Source: Pigoraptor vietnamica (Eukaryota > Opisthokonta > Filasterea). From it: DNA of 22,706 nucleotides. Position numbers and translations under genes: made by a program. The stretch spans positions 1-22,706 of the forward strand of contig CALSCQ010000182.1 of NCBI GenBank assembly GCA_943704525.1, in the 5' to 3' direction. A model generated the notes under the pieces. The model did no database searches and had not been told where the DNA came from. It worked only from the letters and a program-made list of their open reading frames with translations. Below, piece after piece: positions 9,682-18,142 of the stretch; the stretch's first letter is position 1; each line of letters begins with the position of its first letter.

Positions 9682-10782
9682 TCAGCCACGGTCACGCGCC
9701 ACGTACAGCACAAATTCACGGCTGACAAACGCCCAAACTGACACGAGCGACCGACACGCACCGAGAATGAAAGCCGCGCCCAGCTGCTGTCCCGAGGAGA
9801 ACGCAAAGTGCGTGATGCCCGCGGCTGCCCCTGGCGCGGCCGTCGGCGCCACAATCACGCCAATGCACGCGAGCACGACGAGGCCGACAATGGCCTGCGA
9901 TGCATAGCCGTGCGCTGGCGACGCCCGGAGGGTGGCTGTGCGAGCGAAGCGGCCGGTGTGAGCCGCCATGTATTGCGCATGGAAAACAAAGGACGCACCT
10001 TTTTGTGACGCTCTCAACTGCGAAATCATGGCCGCGTCCGCCTGCCACGCACAAGCGACGTCAGTGCCAGTGCGTGAGGCACCATTCCCAAAAGCACACG
10101 CACCTCGCTCGTCCGCGGGTAGTCCACGGGGCTGTCGTCGGCGTGCGCAGGCACCACGCGGCACAGTATGACCTTCTTGCCGAGCACTGCGTCCGACGCG
10201 GCGTCCGCTATTTCCACCATGAGCTTGTCGTCCCGCGAGGCCACCGACGCGTCCTTGAGGCGAATCACCCTGCAACGAGCATGCCGTCACAAGAGATCGC
10301 CAGATATAATAGTATGCGCTGGGCAGGCCATCGCACAAAGATCCAAAGGGCATCCATGTCAACACATTGCCGCCAACAACCCACACGTCAAGGGAGGACG
10401 AGGGCTTCATCGTGCCCAGATATGGCCTAGCGACGTAACGCGCGGGCGCCGTCGACAGAATTTTGTACTTCAGGGGAAACTCAAATGGGTTGTATATCGT
10501 GAGCACTTGCTTGTGGGTCGACTGCGGGAGAGATGCTCGATTAGCTTGAACCATAGACGTGTGTCCACCGACTCAGACACTGAGGGAGAAGAAAAAGGGC
10601 GGGCGGGCGGGGGAGGGCAGGGATGCACGCAGGCGCGAATGGAGACGACGCACAGCCGATGCTGACTCTCACTTCCCTCCACGGCTTCACACCCCCCCCC
10701 TCACCTCATCGTCGGCGACAAACGTGAGGCCCGCCGGCACGACGAGGCAGGGGAACGCGGCCCCTGCGGCCGGGCGTCGCAT
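9682..10782 (-). CDS. MOSPD1: MOSPD1/3-like MSP-domain membrane protein
   Basis: MSP-domain proteins of this class sit in the ER membrane and recruit partners through FFAT-like motifs at contact sites. Exons on the minus strand: 10782-10705, 10521-10385, 10269-10104, 10041-9999, 9935-9682, giving 225 residues with consistent phases (human MOSPD1 is 213). The MSP domain runs from about residue 10 (FPCLVVPAGLTFVADDE) through STHKQVLTIYNPFEFPLKYK (27-46), the strongest hallmark, and MKPSSSLDVVIRLKD. After a linker come two membrane helices, about 156-172 and 193-212, as in MOSPD1/3; VAP has one. The chosen start is the ATG nearest the MSP domain. The frame is open upstream to an ATG at 11109, so a longer arginine-rich N-terminus is possible but looks unlike the family. 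It is divergent from the KLHDC10-like gene. Confidence 0.86.
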
Positions 10783-11606
10783 CGCGCCGAGGTTCACCGC
10801 GTTTGGCGCGGGGGAGGGGCGGCCGTTCGCCCCGTCCGCGCGGGGGGCGCCCGGGGCAGCGCCGGCATGCGCGCGGGTTACTGCGGGACACACGGTCGCG
10901 TCGGTGGTGGACGGCGGGAGACGCAGCGCTCGGCCGACACGCCGGCGCCAGTTGGGTAAAAGGGGATGCGCGCGGCCGCAATGCGATCCGCGGTGGAGTG
11001 GATTTTTCTCTTGCGAACGAAGCCGGCCTTGTACCCGCCACAGCGCTCGACCCAGCACAGACCACCGCAACGAAGCCGCGCGCGTTGTGAAGGTCTCTCC
11101 AAGTGCCATGCGAAGCCGCCATGCAGCCCTTCTGTGTGTGTGTGTGCATGCAGTCGTCTCTGTATGGGCGGAAGATGGGGCTTCTGAACTGAAATGTCCT
11201 CCGAATTGGACACCGTTTTCACCCGCGCGTCAATGTAAGAGTCCCGGCTGAACGCGTCCCGTGATGACGCCACGTCAGAAGAGGCACCTGAAACGCCTCT
11301 CTCTCTCTCACACTCTCCCCCCCTTTTGCTCTTCTGGAGCGGCCATCCACTCTCGCTCTCTTCTCAACGCGCTCGGCACTCGTGTTGCATGCTCTCCGCG
11401 AAACTGCATGCACTCCGCGTGAGCGCAACCCCTTCCGCTCGACTGCCGTGCGCTGGGCCGCGCATCCATTCGCAGAAATTGTTATCCACCTGAGTCACCA
11501 ACACAAATCACTAGCTTTTCCCCTTTTGCGGTGCCGCATGCGCCGCACTTCAAAGCCATCGCGTGCTGTTCGCTGAGGGCATGCCGGTGCCCTCCGTCGT
11601 CCCCTA
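10783..11606. promoter_or_regulatory. divergent promoter region MOSPD / KLHDC10-like
   Basis: This 824-bp gap separates two divergent starts. The left part (to about 11050) is extremely GC- and CpG-rich. The right part has a CT-rich stretch near 11300-11330 and is less GC-biased. Several long frames exist here, but they are compositional and show no family resemblance. No TATA-like element is clear. Confidence 0.45.
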
Positions 11607-13838
11607 ATGGGACTCTCCGCTTCGTCGCAGCGGCGCGCGTCGCGTGCGGGCGTTGCGGACGCGTCCCCGCCGCGCGCTGAGGGCCTCGCGGAAGAACACG
11701 AGATCCTTGGCGCAGATTCCACCGATCAAGAGGCGACGGATACGGCGCTGTCGTCGCGGCTGTCGCGCTTGTTTGGTCGCTCGCGCACGGCAAGCGCAAG
11801 CTCGGCTGGAAGTGCGCCGCTTGGAGACAAGGGCGAGGGGGAGATGGAACCGCCGCAGCCGCGGTATCTTACGTCATGGCGCGCTGTGCCGTCGTTGCAG
11901 GTCGAAGCGCCGACGCCGCGGTCCGGACATACGGCGGTGTGCGACGGGGAGTATATGTATGTGTGGGGCGGGTACCACATGCGCCAGTGCTACGCGCAGC
12001 TGTACCGGCTGCACCTCGCCACTCGCACGTGGCAGCGGATGCGCCTGCGCGGCGTCGTTTCGTCGCAGACGGCGTCCCATTCGGCGGTGCTCGTTGGCCA
12101 CCGAATGTACTGCTTTGGAGGGTCCGGGCCGAACTTTGGTCACATGAATAGGTGCGCTTGTGTGTTTGGTCGATCGTTGTCGTGGTCCCGTGTTTTTGTG
12201 CTTCAACAGCCTTGCGGACGCGTGAGTGATGCCCTCTCTCACCCCGACTGCTCCTTCTTCTGCGCGTTTTATCGCAGCGATCTCCTGCTCGTGTGCGACC
12301 TTCGCACGGGTCGCTGGAGGCACGCGCAGCCGCTGGACAACGCGCACAGTTCGGACAGCGGCGCCGACGGCGAGAGCGAAGGCGACGACGTCGTGCCCCA
12401 AGTGGACGCGGCGCACACTCCCGAGGATCGTCTGTGGAGCCTTCTGCGGGGTAATATGGATGCCCTCGACGACTGGGCTGACTGGGGTCTGTCGGCGCCG
12501 GCGGACCGCGCAGACGTGCTCGCGGCCCTTCGCGGAATGCTCGGGTGGGCGGCGGGCGAAGGTGCGAACGGCGACGACGACATGGTGACGCGCGCAATGC
12601 GTCGGAGGGACGTGACGCGCGCCCGGCGGCACAACCAGCACTTGCGGCGACGCCGCACGCGAGGGGGTGCCGGCGGGTCCGCGGGCGAAGTTGCGGGGGC
12701 GCTGGGGGATCACGAGGACGGCCGCGCACTCGGTCGCGAAACCGCGCCTGGGGACGGCGAGGGAGAGGGTGCTGAGGGCGATGAAAGCACCAGTAGCAGC
12801 AGCAGCGGAATGAGCACTGGCAGTGACACGGACAGCGAGACCGACAGCGCTATCGAAAGCGAGTCTCTGTCTGCGAGCGACGACATGGATGATGAGGCGT
12901 GGGAGGATGACGTGGACGTGGGTGAGCACGCGCGCCTGATGGCGACGGTGGCGGAGCCGCCCGCGCTGCATCTGCCCGCTGTCCCGCCACCCTACGGCGG
13001 GCAGACAGGGCAGCGGCCGAATCCGCGGTACGGACAGTCGATGGTGCTCGCGGGCGACAAGCTGTATGTGTTTGGGGGGACGGCTGGGAGTGTGTTTTAC
13101 GGTGACCTGCACTCGTATGACATTGGAACGGGCGTGTGGGCTCACGTGCCGCCATCTGCGAATGCGCCGACGCCGCGCTACCGGCACGAGTGCGTAACTG
13201 TCGGGCATCGCCTCTTCGTGGTTGGCGGTGGGATGCCGGACCCCGATCCGCAGAGCGACGGCGCGCACATGATCACGGTGTGCAGTTTCGATACCCTGGA
13301 GGGTGTGTGGCAGCGACATGCGTGCAAACCGGCGGACGGACGTTCGCTGCCCCTTTCCCGCCGGTCTCACAGCTGCGTCGTGCACGACAACTCGATATTC
13401 ATGTTTGGCGGCACAAACGGCCACGCGGTGTTTGGCGACCTGTGGCAGCTCGACACGACGACGTTCGAATGGCATTTGCTGCACGGCGATCTGCCGCGCC
13501 CGCGCGAGACGTTCAGCGTCGGGGGATATCTCGCGGGCTTCAGCGGCGCGGGCGTGGGTGCCGACGGCGAGGGTGTGGGGCCGTGTCCGCGTTACTTCCA
13601 CTCGGCGTGCATAAGCCGCGGCGGCCTGCTAACTGTATTCGGCGGGTGCCTCGACACGACTGGTCAGAATCGCTGCAGTGACGCGTACATGCGCTGGGTC
13701 TGCGTCCCGTCTCTCTTGGACCTTTGTGTGGACGCCGTCGCGCGGGCGCACGCGCAAGACAGCGCGGAGATCAAGGACCTCATGCCCGAGGCCCTGTTTC
13801 AGCGCGTGTTTGGATCGCCCACAGAGCGCGGGACGTAA
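11607..13838 (+). CDS. KLHDC10: kelch-repeat CUL2 substrate receptor, KLHDC10-like
   Basis: In animals KLHDC10 is an Elongin B/C-CUL2 ubiquitin-ligase receptor that reads C-terminal degrons, including alanine tails added in ribosome quality control. Exons 11607-12151 and 12278-13838 give 701 residues. Kelch blades are seen at about 105-195 (RSGHTAVCDGEYMYVWGGY; HSAVLVGHRMYCFGG) and about 430-657 (YGQSMVLAGDKLYVFGGTAG, RYRHE, RRSHSCVVHDNSIFMFGGTNG). The C-terminus VPSLLDLC matches KLHDC10. It forms a BC-box (S660-V669, SLLDLCVDAV) followed by a CUL2-box (M684-V692, MPEALFQRV). A lineage-specific insert (about 200-428), with an Arg-rich patch and a Ser/Asp/Glu-rich stretch, separates blade 2 from blade 3. 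The N-terminus MGLSAS fits the N-myristoylation rule (Gly2, Ser6). The 126-nt intron is inferred because it interrupts a kelch blade; it is stop-free, so the unspliced frame is also open (743 aa). Confidence 0.88.
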   Translation: MGLSASSQRRASRAGVADASPPRAEGLAEEHEILGADSTDQEATDTALSSRLSRLFGRSRTASASSAGSAPLGDKGEGEMEPPQPRYLTSWRAVPSLQVEAPTPRSGHTAVCDGEYMYVWGGYHMRQCYAQLYRLHLATRTWQRMRLRGVVSSQTASHSAVLVGHRMYCFGGSGPNFGHMNRCACVFGRSLSWSRVFVLQQPCGRVSDALSHPDCSFFCAFYRSDLLLVCDLRTGRWRHAQPLDNAHSSDSGADGESEGDDVVPQVDAAHTPEDRLWSLLRGNMDALDDWADWGLSAPADRADVLAALRGMLGWAAGEGANGDDDMVTRAMRRRDVTRARRHNQHLRRRRTRGGAGGSAGEVAGALGDHEDGRALGRETAPGDGEGEGAEGDESTSSSSSGMSTGSDTDSETDSAIESESLSASDDMDDEAWEDDVDVGEHARLMATVAEPPALHLPAVPPPYGGQTGQRPNPRYGQSMVLAGDKLYVFGGTAGSVFYGDLHSYDIGTGVWAHVPPSANAPTPRYRHECVTVGHRLFVVGGGMPDPDPQSDGAHMITVCSFDTLEGVWQRHACKPADGRSLPLSRRSHSCVVHDNSIFMFGGTNGHAVFGDLWQLDTTTFEWHLLHGDLPRPRETFSVGGYLAGFSGAGVGADGEGVGPCPRYFHSACISRGGLLTVFGGCLDTTGQNRCSDAYMRWVCVPSLLDLCVDAVARAHAQDSAEIKDLMPEALFQRVFGSPTERGT
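12152..12277 (+). other. in-frame, stop-free intron of the KLHDC10-like gene
   Basis: 126 nt bounded by GTGCGC and CGCAG. Removing it restores a normal kelch strand (GHMNSDLLLVCDLRTGRW). Its translation (RCACVFGRSLSWSRVFVLQQ and on) is not kelch-like. Retention would add 42 residues without a frameshift. Confidence 0.75.
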
Positions 13839-13985
13839 TTTTGCTCGGCTGCTCCCTGCTTCCCGCGTGCCGCCACGCACAGATTACAGCGCCACGCGTG
13901 GCGTCCGAGGCATCGCGTGCACCTGTAAACATTTCCATCCCGACGCATCTGCCCACCGGCACTGCCATAGCACAGCCCTTTAGTG
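13839..13985. other. convergent gap KLHDC10-like / NC2alpha
   Basis: 147 bp between two convergent stop codons. No feature seen. Confidence 0.6.
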
Positions 13986-15288
13986 CTAGTCAAAATCCTC
14001 CTCGGGCGCATCGCGGCGCACCGCCCCAAGCACCGACGGCGGCGGCAAGAGTCCGCCAGGGGGTGGGGGTCCACTCGTCCATGGCTGCCATATGCCGGGC
14101 GCGGGCGGCTGCAAAGCGGGCACGTGCACCGGCGCCTCGTCACCGTCACCGCCCACCGCACCCGCATTCTTTTTGGGCCTTCCGCGCCCCTTTGCCACGG
14201 GCGGCGACGCTCCGGCAGCCCCCTCTCCGCCGTCCGTCTTGCGCGGCCGTCCGCGCTTTCGCTTCTCTGGTCCCCCTGCGGCCGCGTCCGAATCCTTGGC
14301 CTTGGGGCGCTCGCCAACGCCGGACGTTTTTTGGCGCGGCGGGTTGACCTCCTCGCCCTTTCGCGGGCGCCCGCGGCCCCTCTTTGGCGCGCCTCCCGCG
14401 GCCGATGCGTTTTTGTGCTCTGCGGCATGCGCTTGGGACCGCGACGACGGCGCCGATTGGGAAGCGCGCTTGGGAGTGGGCGCCTTCGGTGGGGCGCTGC
14501 GATCACATGCGGAGAGAGTGCCAAGTGAGCGACCGAACAGACCGACAGTGTGAGATAGTCGGTACAAGGGAGATGAGGCAACATTCGGCACGACAAGCCA
14601 ATGCGGAGGCACCGAGACAACATTCGGCACGACAAGCCAATGCGGAGGCACGGAGACAACATTCGGCACGACAAGCCAATGCGGAGGCACGGAGACAACA
14701 TTCGGCACGACAAGCCAATGCGGAGGCACGGAGACTGCACACAGGCGTGCGAGGGACTGACCTTGCCACCTGTTCGGGGCGCAGATCGCCCGCCTTTTCG
14801 CGAAGAAAATCGAACTTTGGCTCTGTCACAATGCACTCCTTTCTGCGATGCGACAAAACGACCGCTCAGCCGCGCATTCGCATGCCGTTGTGCGTGGGAC
14901 GCGTGAGAGAAGAGCTTTGAGGCAACTAGCGGCATTCGCCAACCGGCCCATGCCCGCTGATGCACTGGCCAATGAGCCAAGAACACTCACACGTGGTCGG
15001 CCGAGAGCGTCTTTGCGTGGTGGAGGCGCGTCCTGTCGCACGACTTGAGCACGAGAAACTCCATGAACAGCTCGCACGCCCGCGCTGTCCCGGTTGTCAA
15101 GGACAACAGGAAAAGTTTGCACACTTTACATCGGAGTTCGCAACACGGGGGCTTTGGTGGATACAAATGCAGAGAGGCGTTGCGGATGCAACTTTGCCAA
15201 CCTCGTCGTCTGTCTGCATCATCTTCTTGATGCGCGCCTGCACGCACGCACGCACGCACAGGCGACACACACACGCACATGCACACAC

Positions 15289-15319
<31 letters not shown>

Positions 15320-15413
15320 AAACACACATAGTGAGCCCCACATCATAACTCTTCGTATGCATGCGCACACAATAGCGTACCATGGGAAATCGCGTCTTGT
15401 ACTTTCTTCCCAT
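13986..15413 (-). CDS. DRAP1: NC2alpha / DRAP1 transcription repressor with three AT-hooks
   Basis: NC2alpha pairs with NC2beta (Dr1) through a histone fold and binds TBP on DNA, mostly repressing TATA-dependent transcription. Exons on the minus strand: 15413-15381, 15237-15165, 15084-14991, 14842-14762, 14496-13986, giving 263 residues (human DRAP1 is 205). The histone fold matches closely: MGRKYKTRFPM, then ARIKKMMQTDDEVGKVASAT, ISRACELFMEFLV, LHHAKTLSADHVKECI, and the trailing EPKFDFLRE. Exon 5 adds a basic, Pro/Ala-rich tail with three AT-hook cores (RGRP at 135-138, RGRP at 175-178, RGRP at 198-201), then a proline-rich stretch and an acidic end, EEDFD, like the acidic end of DRAP1. The donor at 14761 (GTCAGT) is chosen over an earlier GTGGCA because only it keeps the frame. 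Intron 4 holds a 39-bp tandem repeat. Confidence 0.9.
14583..14735. repeat. 39-bp tandem repeat, about four copies, in NC2alpha intron 4
   Basis: Units start at 14583, 14622, 14661 and 14700, nearly identical, with one base difference seen in the first copy and the last copy cut short. 39 is a multiple of three and two frames stay open through it (for example ASALACRAECCLR on the minus strand). The repeat has no protein-family match and lies wholly inside an intron. Confidence 0.95.
15240..15320. repeat. (CA)n / (CACG)n microsatellite in NC2alpha intron 1
   Basis: CACG units followed by mixed CA repeats. On the sense (minus) strand this is TG-rich and runs directly into the acceptor of exon 2, replacing a normal polypyrimidine tract with alternating TG. 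Confidence 0.9.
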
Positions 15414-15824
15414 TTCCGCTCCAAGGATCGCATGCGCCTTGCTTCAGCGAGAGACGTGGCGATCGGCGGCAAGCAGCACAATAACACGAAGAGCGACAAT
15501 AAACAGCCACGTTGCGTACTCTCACTATCCCTCTGTACAGACAGGACCTCAGCACAGCAGCGAAGATGCAGAGTTGCGAAGAAAAACAAAGAATGGAGCA
15601 CGACGACTGGGCAACCACACTACTGTTTTGTTTGTGAGTTGGTAAGGGGCCTCTGATCCCAACCCCTCGCGAACCCCAACCCTCACTCACACTCATGGTG
15701 ACATCATCACTCGTGCCGTTTCACGAGAGGCAGCAAAACGGCACGCGGTTTTGGACGCTCATTCTTCGACCGTTAGAAGCAGTTGAGTTTCAGATTGGGA
15801 CTGCGCAACACGAGTGCATCTGGA
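15414..15824. promoter_or_regulatory. divergent promoter region NC2alpha / NUBP2
   Basis: This 411-bp gap lies between two divergent starts. It holds an AACCCC-type motif pair (about 15658-15688), TGACATCA (15699-15706, CRE-like) and a perfect 9-bp inverted repeat, GTGCCGTTT (15713-15721) and AAACGGCAC (15736-15744), about 80-110 bp before the NUBP2 ATG. No conserved coding frame. Confidence 0.45.
15713..15744. promoter_or_regulatory. 9-bp inverted repeat in the NC2alpha/NUBP2 promoter
   Basis: Arms GTGCCGTTT and AAACGGCAC with a 14-base spacer. It could be a dimer-binding site. A perfect 9-bp dyad can also occur by chance in a window this long. Confidence 0.35.
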
Positions 15825-17436
15825 ATGGGTGGGTTGCGCTGCGTTGTCGCACAACACTTTAACACTTAGAGAGCTGCGTGGACTGCCTCATTCATTTGCG
15901 AATGGGCCGCAGGGGACTCTGCCGCTGAGCGCCTCTCGCGCGTCTCCCACATCATTCTCGTGCTCAGCGGGAAGGGTGGCGTGGGCAAGAGCACCGTTGC
16001 GTCGCAGATTGCCTTGTCGCTTGTGGCCGCGGGGAAGACGGTGCGTAAGGCTCTTGTCCGCCCGCTTGGAGCACGTGCCACTCGCTATTCGTTGACCTTC
16101 CGCTCACGTGCGTGTGTCGCTGTTTATGCCAGGTCGGCGTGCTTGACATCGACCTCTGCGGACCTAGCGTTCCCAAGATGTTTAACCTCGAAAACCACAA
16201 CATACACCAGTGCCCGGAGGGGTGAGTTGGGCAGAATCAGGTGCCTCCTATGAATTCATTCAGCGTCGTAAAATTGCTGCGCGCATGCGAGCCACTGACT
16301 CAACGTCTTCGTATCGTTGTGGCGCTGCGTGCAGCTGGGTGCCCGTGTTTGCCGACCCAACACAGCATTTGCGCGTCATGTCAATCGGGTTCTTGCTTTC
16401 AAGTCGCGACGAGGCAGTTGTGTGGAGAGGGCCCAAGAAGACGGGTGAGTGTTGTGCGCGTGCGATGGGTGTGCATGTCCTCCTTTGCTCACCGCGCTTG
16501 TTGCTCTCTGCAGCCATGATCAAGCAGTTTCTGACGGACGTCTGCTGGGGCGACCTGGACTACCTCATCATAGACACGCCGCCAGGTGCGTCACGTGCCG
16601 GTCTCATTCAGAGGGCAAGGCCCTGTTATGTTGTTTGTTCTTCGCTGTCCTCACACGGGTCCTCGTGCAGGAACATCCGACGAGCACATTTCGGTGGTGG
16701 AGAACTTGCGCGGCCTCAACCCATCCGGCGCAGTCGTTGTCACGACGCCGCAGGTGACCCGTCCTCTCCTTTTGCTGTGCGCACAGTTGTGAGAGCATGC
16801 ATGCATGTATGGATTGCGTGCGTGCTCTATGTGGCGCGAGTGTAATGTGGTCATGGGCCAACTTGCTGTGTGTACGGCTGCAGGCTGTCGCTGTTGCCGA
16901 CGTTCGGAAAGAGCTCAATTTTTGCAAGCGGGCGGGACTTCGCGTGCTCGGCGTAGTTGAGAACATGAGCGGTTTTGTCTGCCCCTGCTGTTCGGTGGGT
17001 GTGCTGGCTTCATCGCCTCTGTATTTACTTTGCGACGGGAGACGTGTCTGATGGTCGCATGGCAGGAGGTGTCGTATGTGTTTTCTTCAGGCGGCGGCGA
17101 ACAAATGGCAAGCGACTTTGCCGTTCCATTTCTGGGTACGTATTGAGACGCAATCTTGCGCGCACGCATCTATGGTGCACGGTCAGACGGAAACCTCTGT
17201 TGAGGTAGCTAGTGCATATGTGCCGCAACCAGAGACACACAGGGCTCGTGCTGAGCGACAATTCATTCGCAGGTCGCATTCCGTTGGATCCCACGCTGAC
17301 AAGGTGCATCGAGGAGGGCAAGAACTTCGCAGAGGCCTTTCCGGGCTCGCTCACACGCGCTTCTATCGACGCCATCGTGGCACCGTTGCTGACGCTTGAG
17401 CCGCGAACAACGAGTGCTGCGCCCATGCAAGAATGA
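15825..17436 (+). CDS. NUBP2: cytosolic Fe-S cluster assembly factor NUBP2/Cfd1
   Basis: With NUBP1/Nbp35, this P-loop ATPase forms the scaffold on which cytosolic and nuclear 4Fe-4S clusters are built. Exons: 15825-15828, 15913-16040, 16133-16221, 16335-16444, 16514-16585, 16671-16753, 16884-16994, 17066-17135, 17273-17436, giving 276 residues (human NUBP2 is 271). The deviant Walker A GKGGVGKS is at 21-28. It is followed by [60 protein letters not shown] and [11 protein letters not shown], with the bridging Cys pair at 195 and 198. The longer N-terminal 4-Cys motif of NUBP1 is absent, which identifies NUBP2. A third Cys found after CPHC in animal and yeast proteins is replaced (SEVSYVF). 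The first coding exon is inferred to be only ATGG. This start gives [18 protein letters not shown], matching the family N-terminus in length. Confidence 0.94.
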
Positions 17437-17532
17437 AGACCATCCATAGACAAAATCCAACCAATCGGCACAGTGCGCGGTCACCCCTATCACGCGTGTC
17501 CATTCGCACTCGCCATACAAAATGTATGAGTG

Positions 17533-17712
17533 AAACCCCCACCGTTCACGCGCGCATAATTACCTTCCAAATTGGGATTTCTAACCCCCACCCTGCATCC
17601 AATGGAATGAGAGGCACGTAACCCCAACCCAGGACCACACTCCCACGCATGTGGAGCGCTAACCCCCACCCAACCCTGCACGCGCATTCAAACATAACCC
17701 CCACCCTGCATA
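17533..17712. repeat. degenerate array of TAACCCCCACCC units
   Basis: C-rich cores start near 17533, 17581, 17619, 17659 and 17694, about 35-48 bp apart. Three share the extension ACCCTGCA. The units have diverged, so this is an old tandem repeat or a cluster of binding sites. On the minus strand the cores read GGGTGGGGGTTA and are G-quadruplex-prone. Confidence 0.65.
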
Positions 17713-17817
17713 GCACGGCAAATGAGGAGGTCAAGCCCCTGATTGAGCTTGGTGGGCGTCCAATCAGCGCATGCGTGCGTGTGCGTGGCTGCCGCTCGTG
17801 CCCTGCGGTCTTCCTCA

Positions 17818-17866
17818 CCACACACACACACACACGCACACACACGCACACACACACCAACACGCA
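17818..17866. repeat. (CA)n microsatellite
   Basis: Interrupted CA repeat in the GMPPB upstream region. Confidence 0.85.
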
Positions 17867-18142
17867 CCGAACTCTCCTCGACAATGTCTGCGTGCACGAC
17901 CGCTGTCGTCCGGTGTCACGACGCATCTTCCACGCCCCGGCCACTCGCTGAAAGCTAAACTGCGGTTTCAGTGGGTGTGGACGAGCCCAATCTCACAGTC
18001 TCGAACTTCGTCATAGCTGCGCAATTCAGCTGATCCATCAACGCTTCGGCTGATCCCGCGACCAAAGCGCTACTTTCACGACTTTGCAGTCTTCCTTTTT
18101 GTCGTTCCGTTTCGCTTCGTGCGTTGACACATTCTCAGAGAG

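Larger units (their letters stand above)
17437..18142. promoter_or_regulatory. intergenic, NUBP2 3' side and GMPPB promoter
   Basis: This 706-bp gap lies between two genes on the same strand. It contains a degenerate array of TAACCCCCACCC-type units (17533-17712), a CA microsatellite (about 17818-17866) and a less biased final 150 bp with a T-rich patch near 18090-18110 just before the GMPPB start. No coding frame of a known family. Confidence 0.5.

Noticed and set aside
10559-11251. 230-codon plus-strand frame between MOSPD and KLHDC10-like genes
   Set aside because: Arg/Pro/Ala-rich composition and overlap with MOSPD exon 1 on the other strand suggest chance openness in a CpG-rich promoter.
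11874-13601. 575-codon open frame antisense to the KLHDC10-like gene
   Set aside because: It mirrors the codon bias of the GC-rich sense gene, has low-complexity His/Arg/Val-rich content and resembles no family. The sense strand carries clear kelch motifs.
14583-14735. CRISPR-like array
   Set aside because: The 39-bp units abut directly without spacers and lie in a eukaryotic intron; it is a minisatellite.
13799-14986. 395-codon minus-strand frame over the KLHDC10-like 3' end and NC2alpha
   Set aside because: It is out of frame with the histone fold and AT-hook exons and crosses intron 4 with the 39-bp repeats. It is a compositional shadow.
17533-17712. Internal telomere tract
   Set aside because: Cores are separated by 20-35 unrelated bases and vary in sequence; no continuous telomere-type repeat is present.
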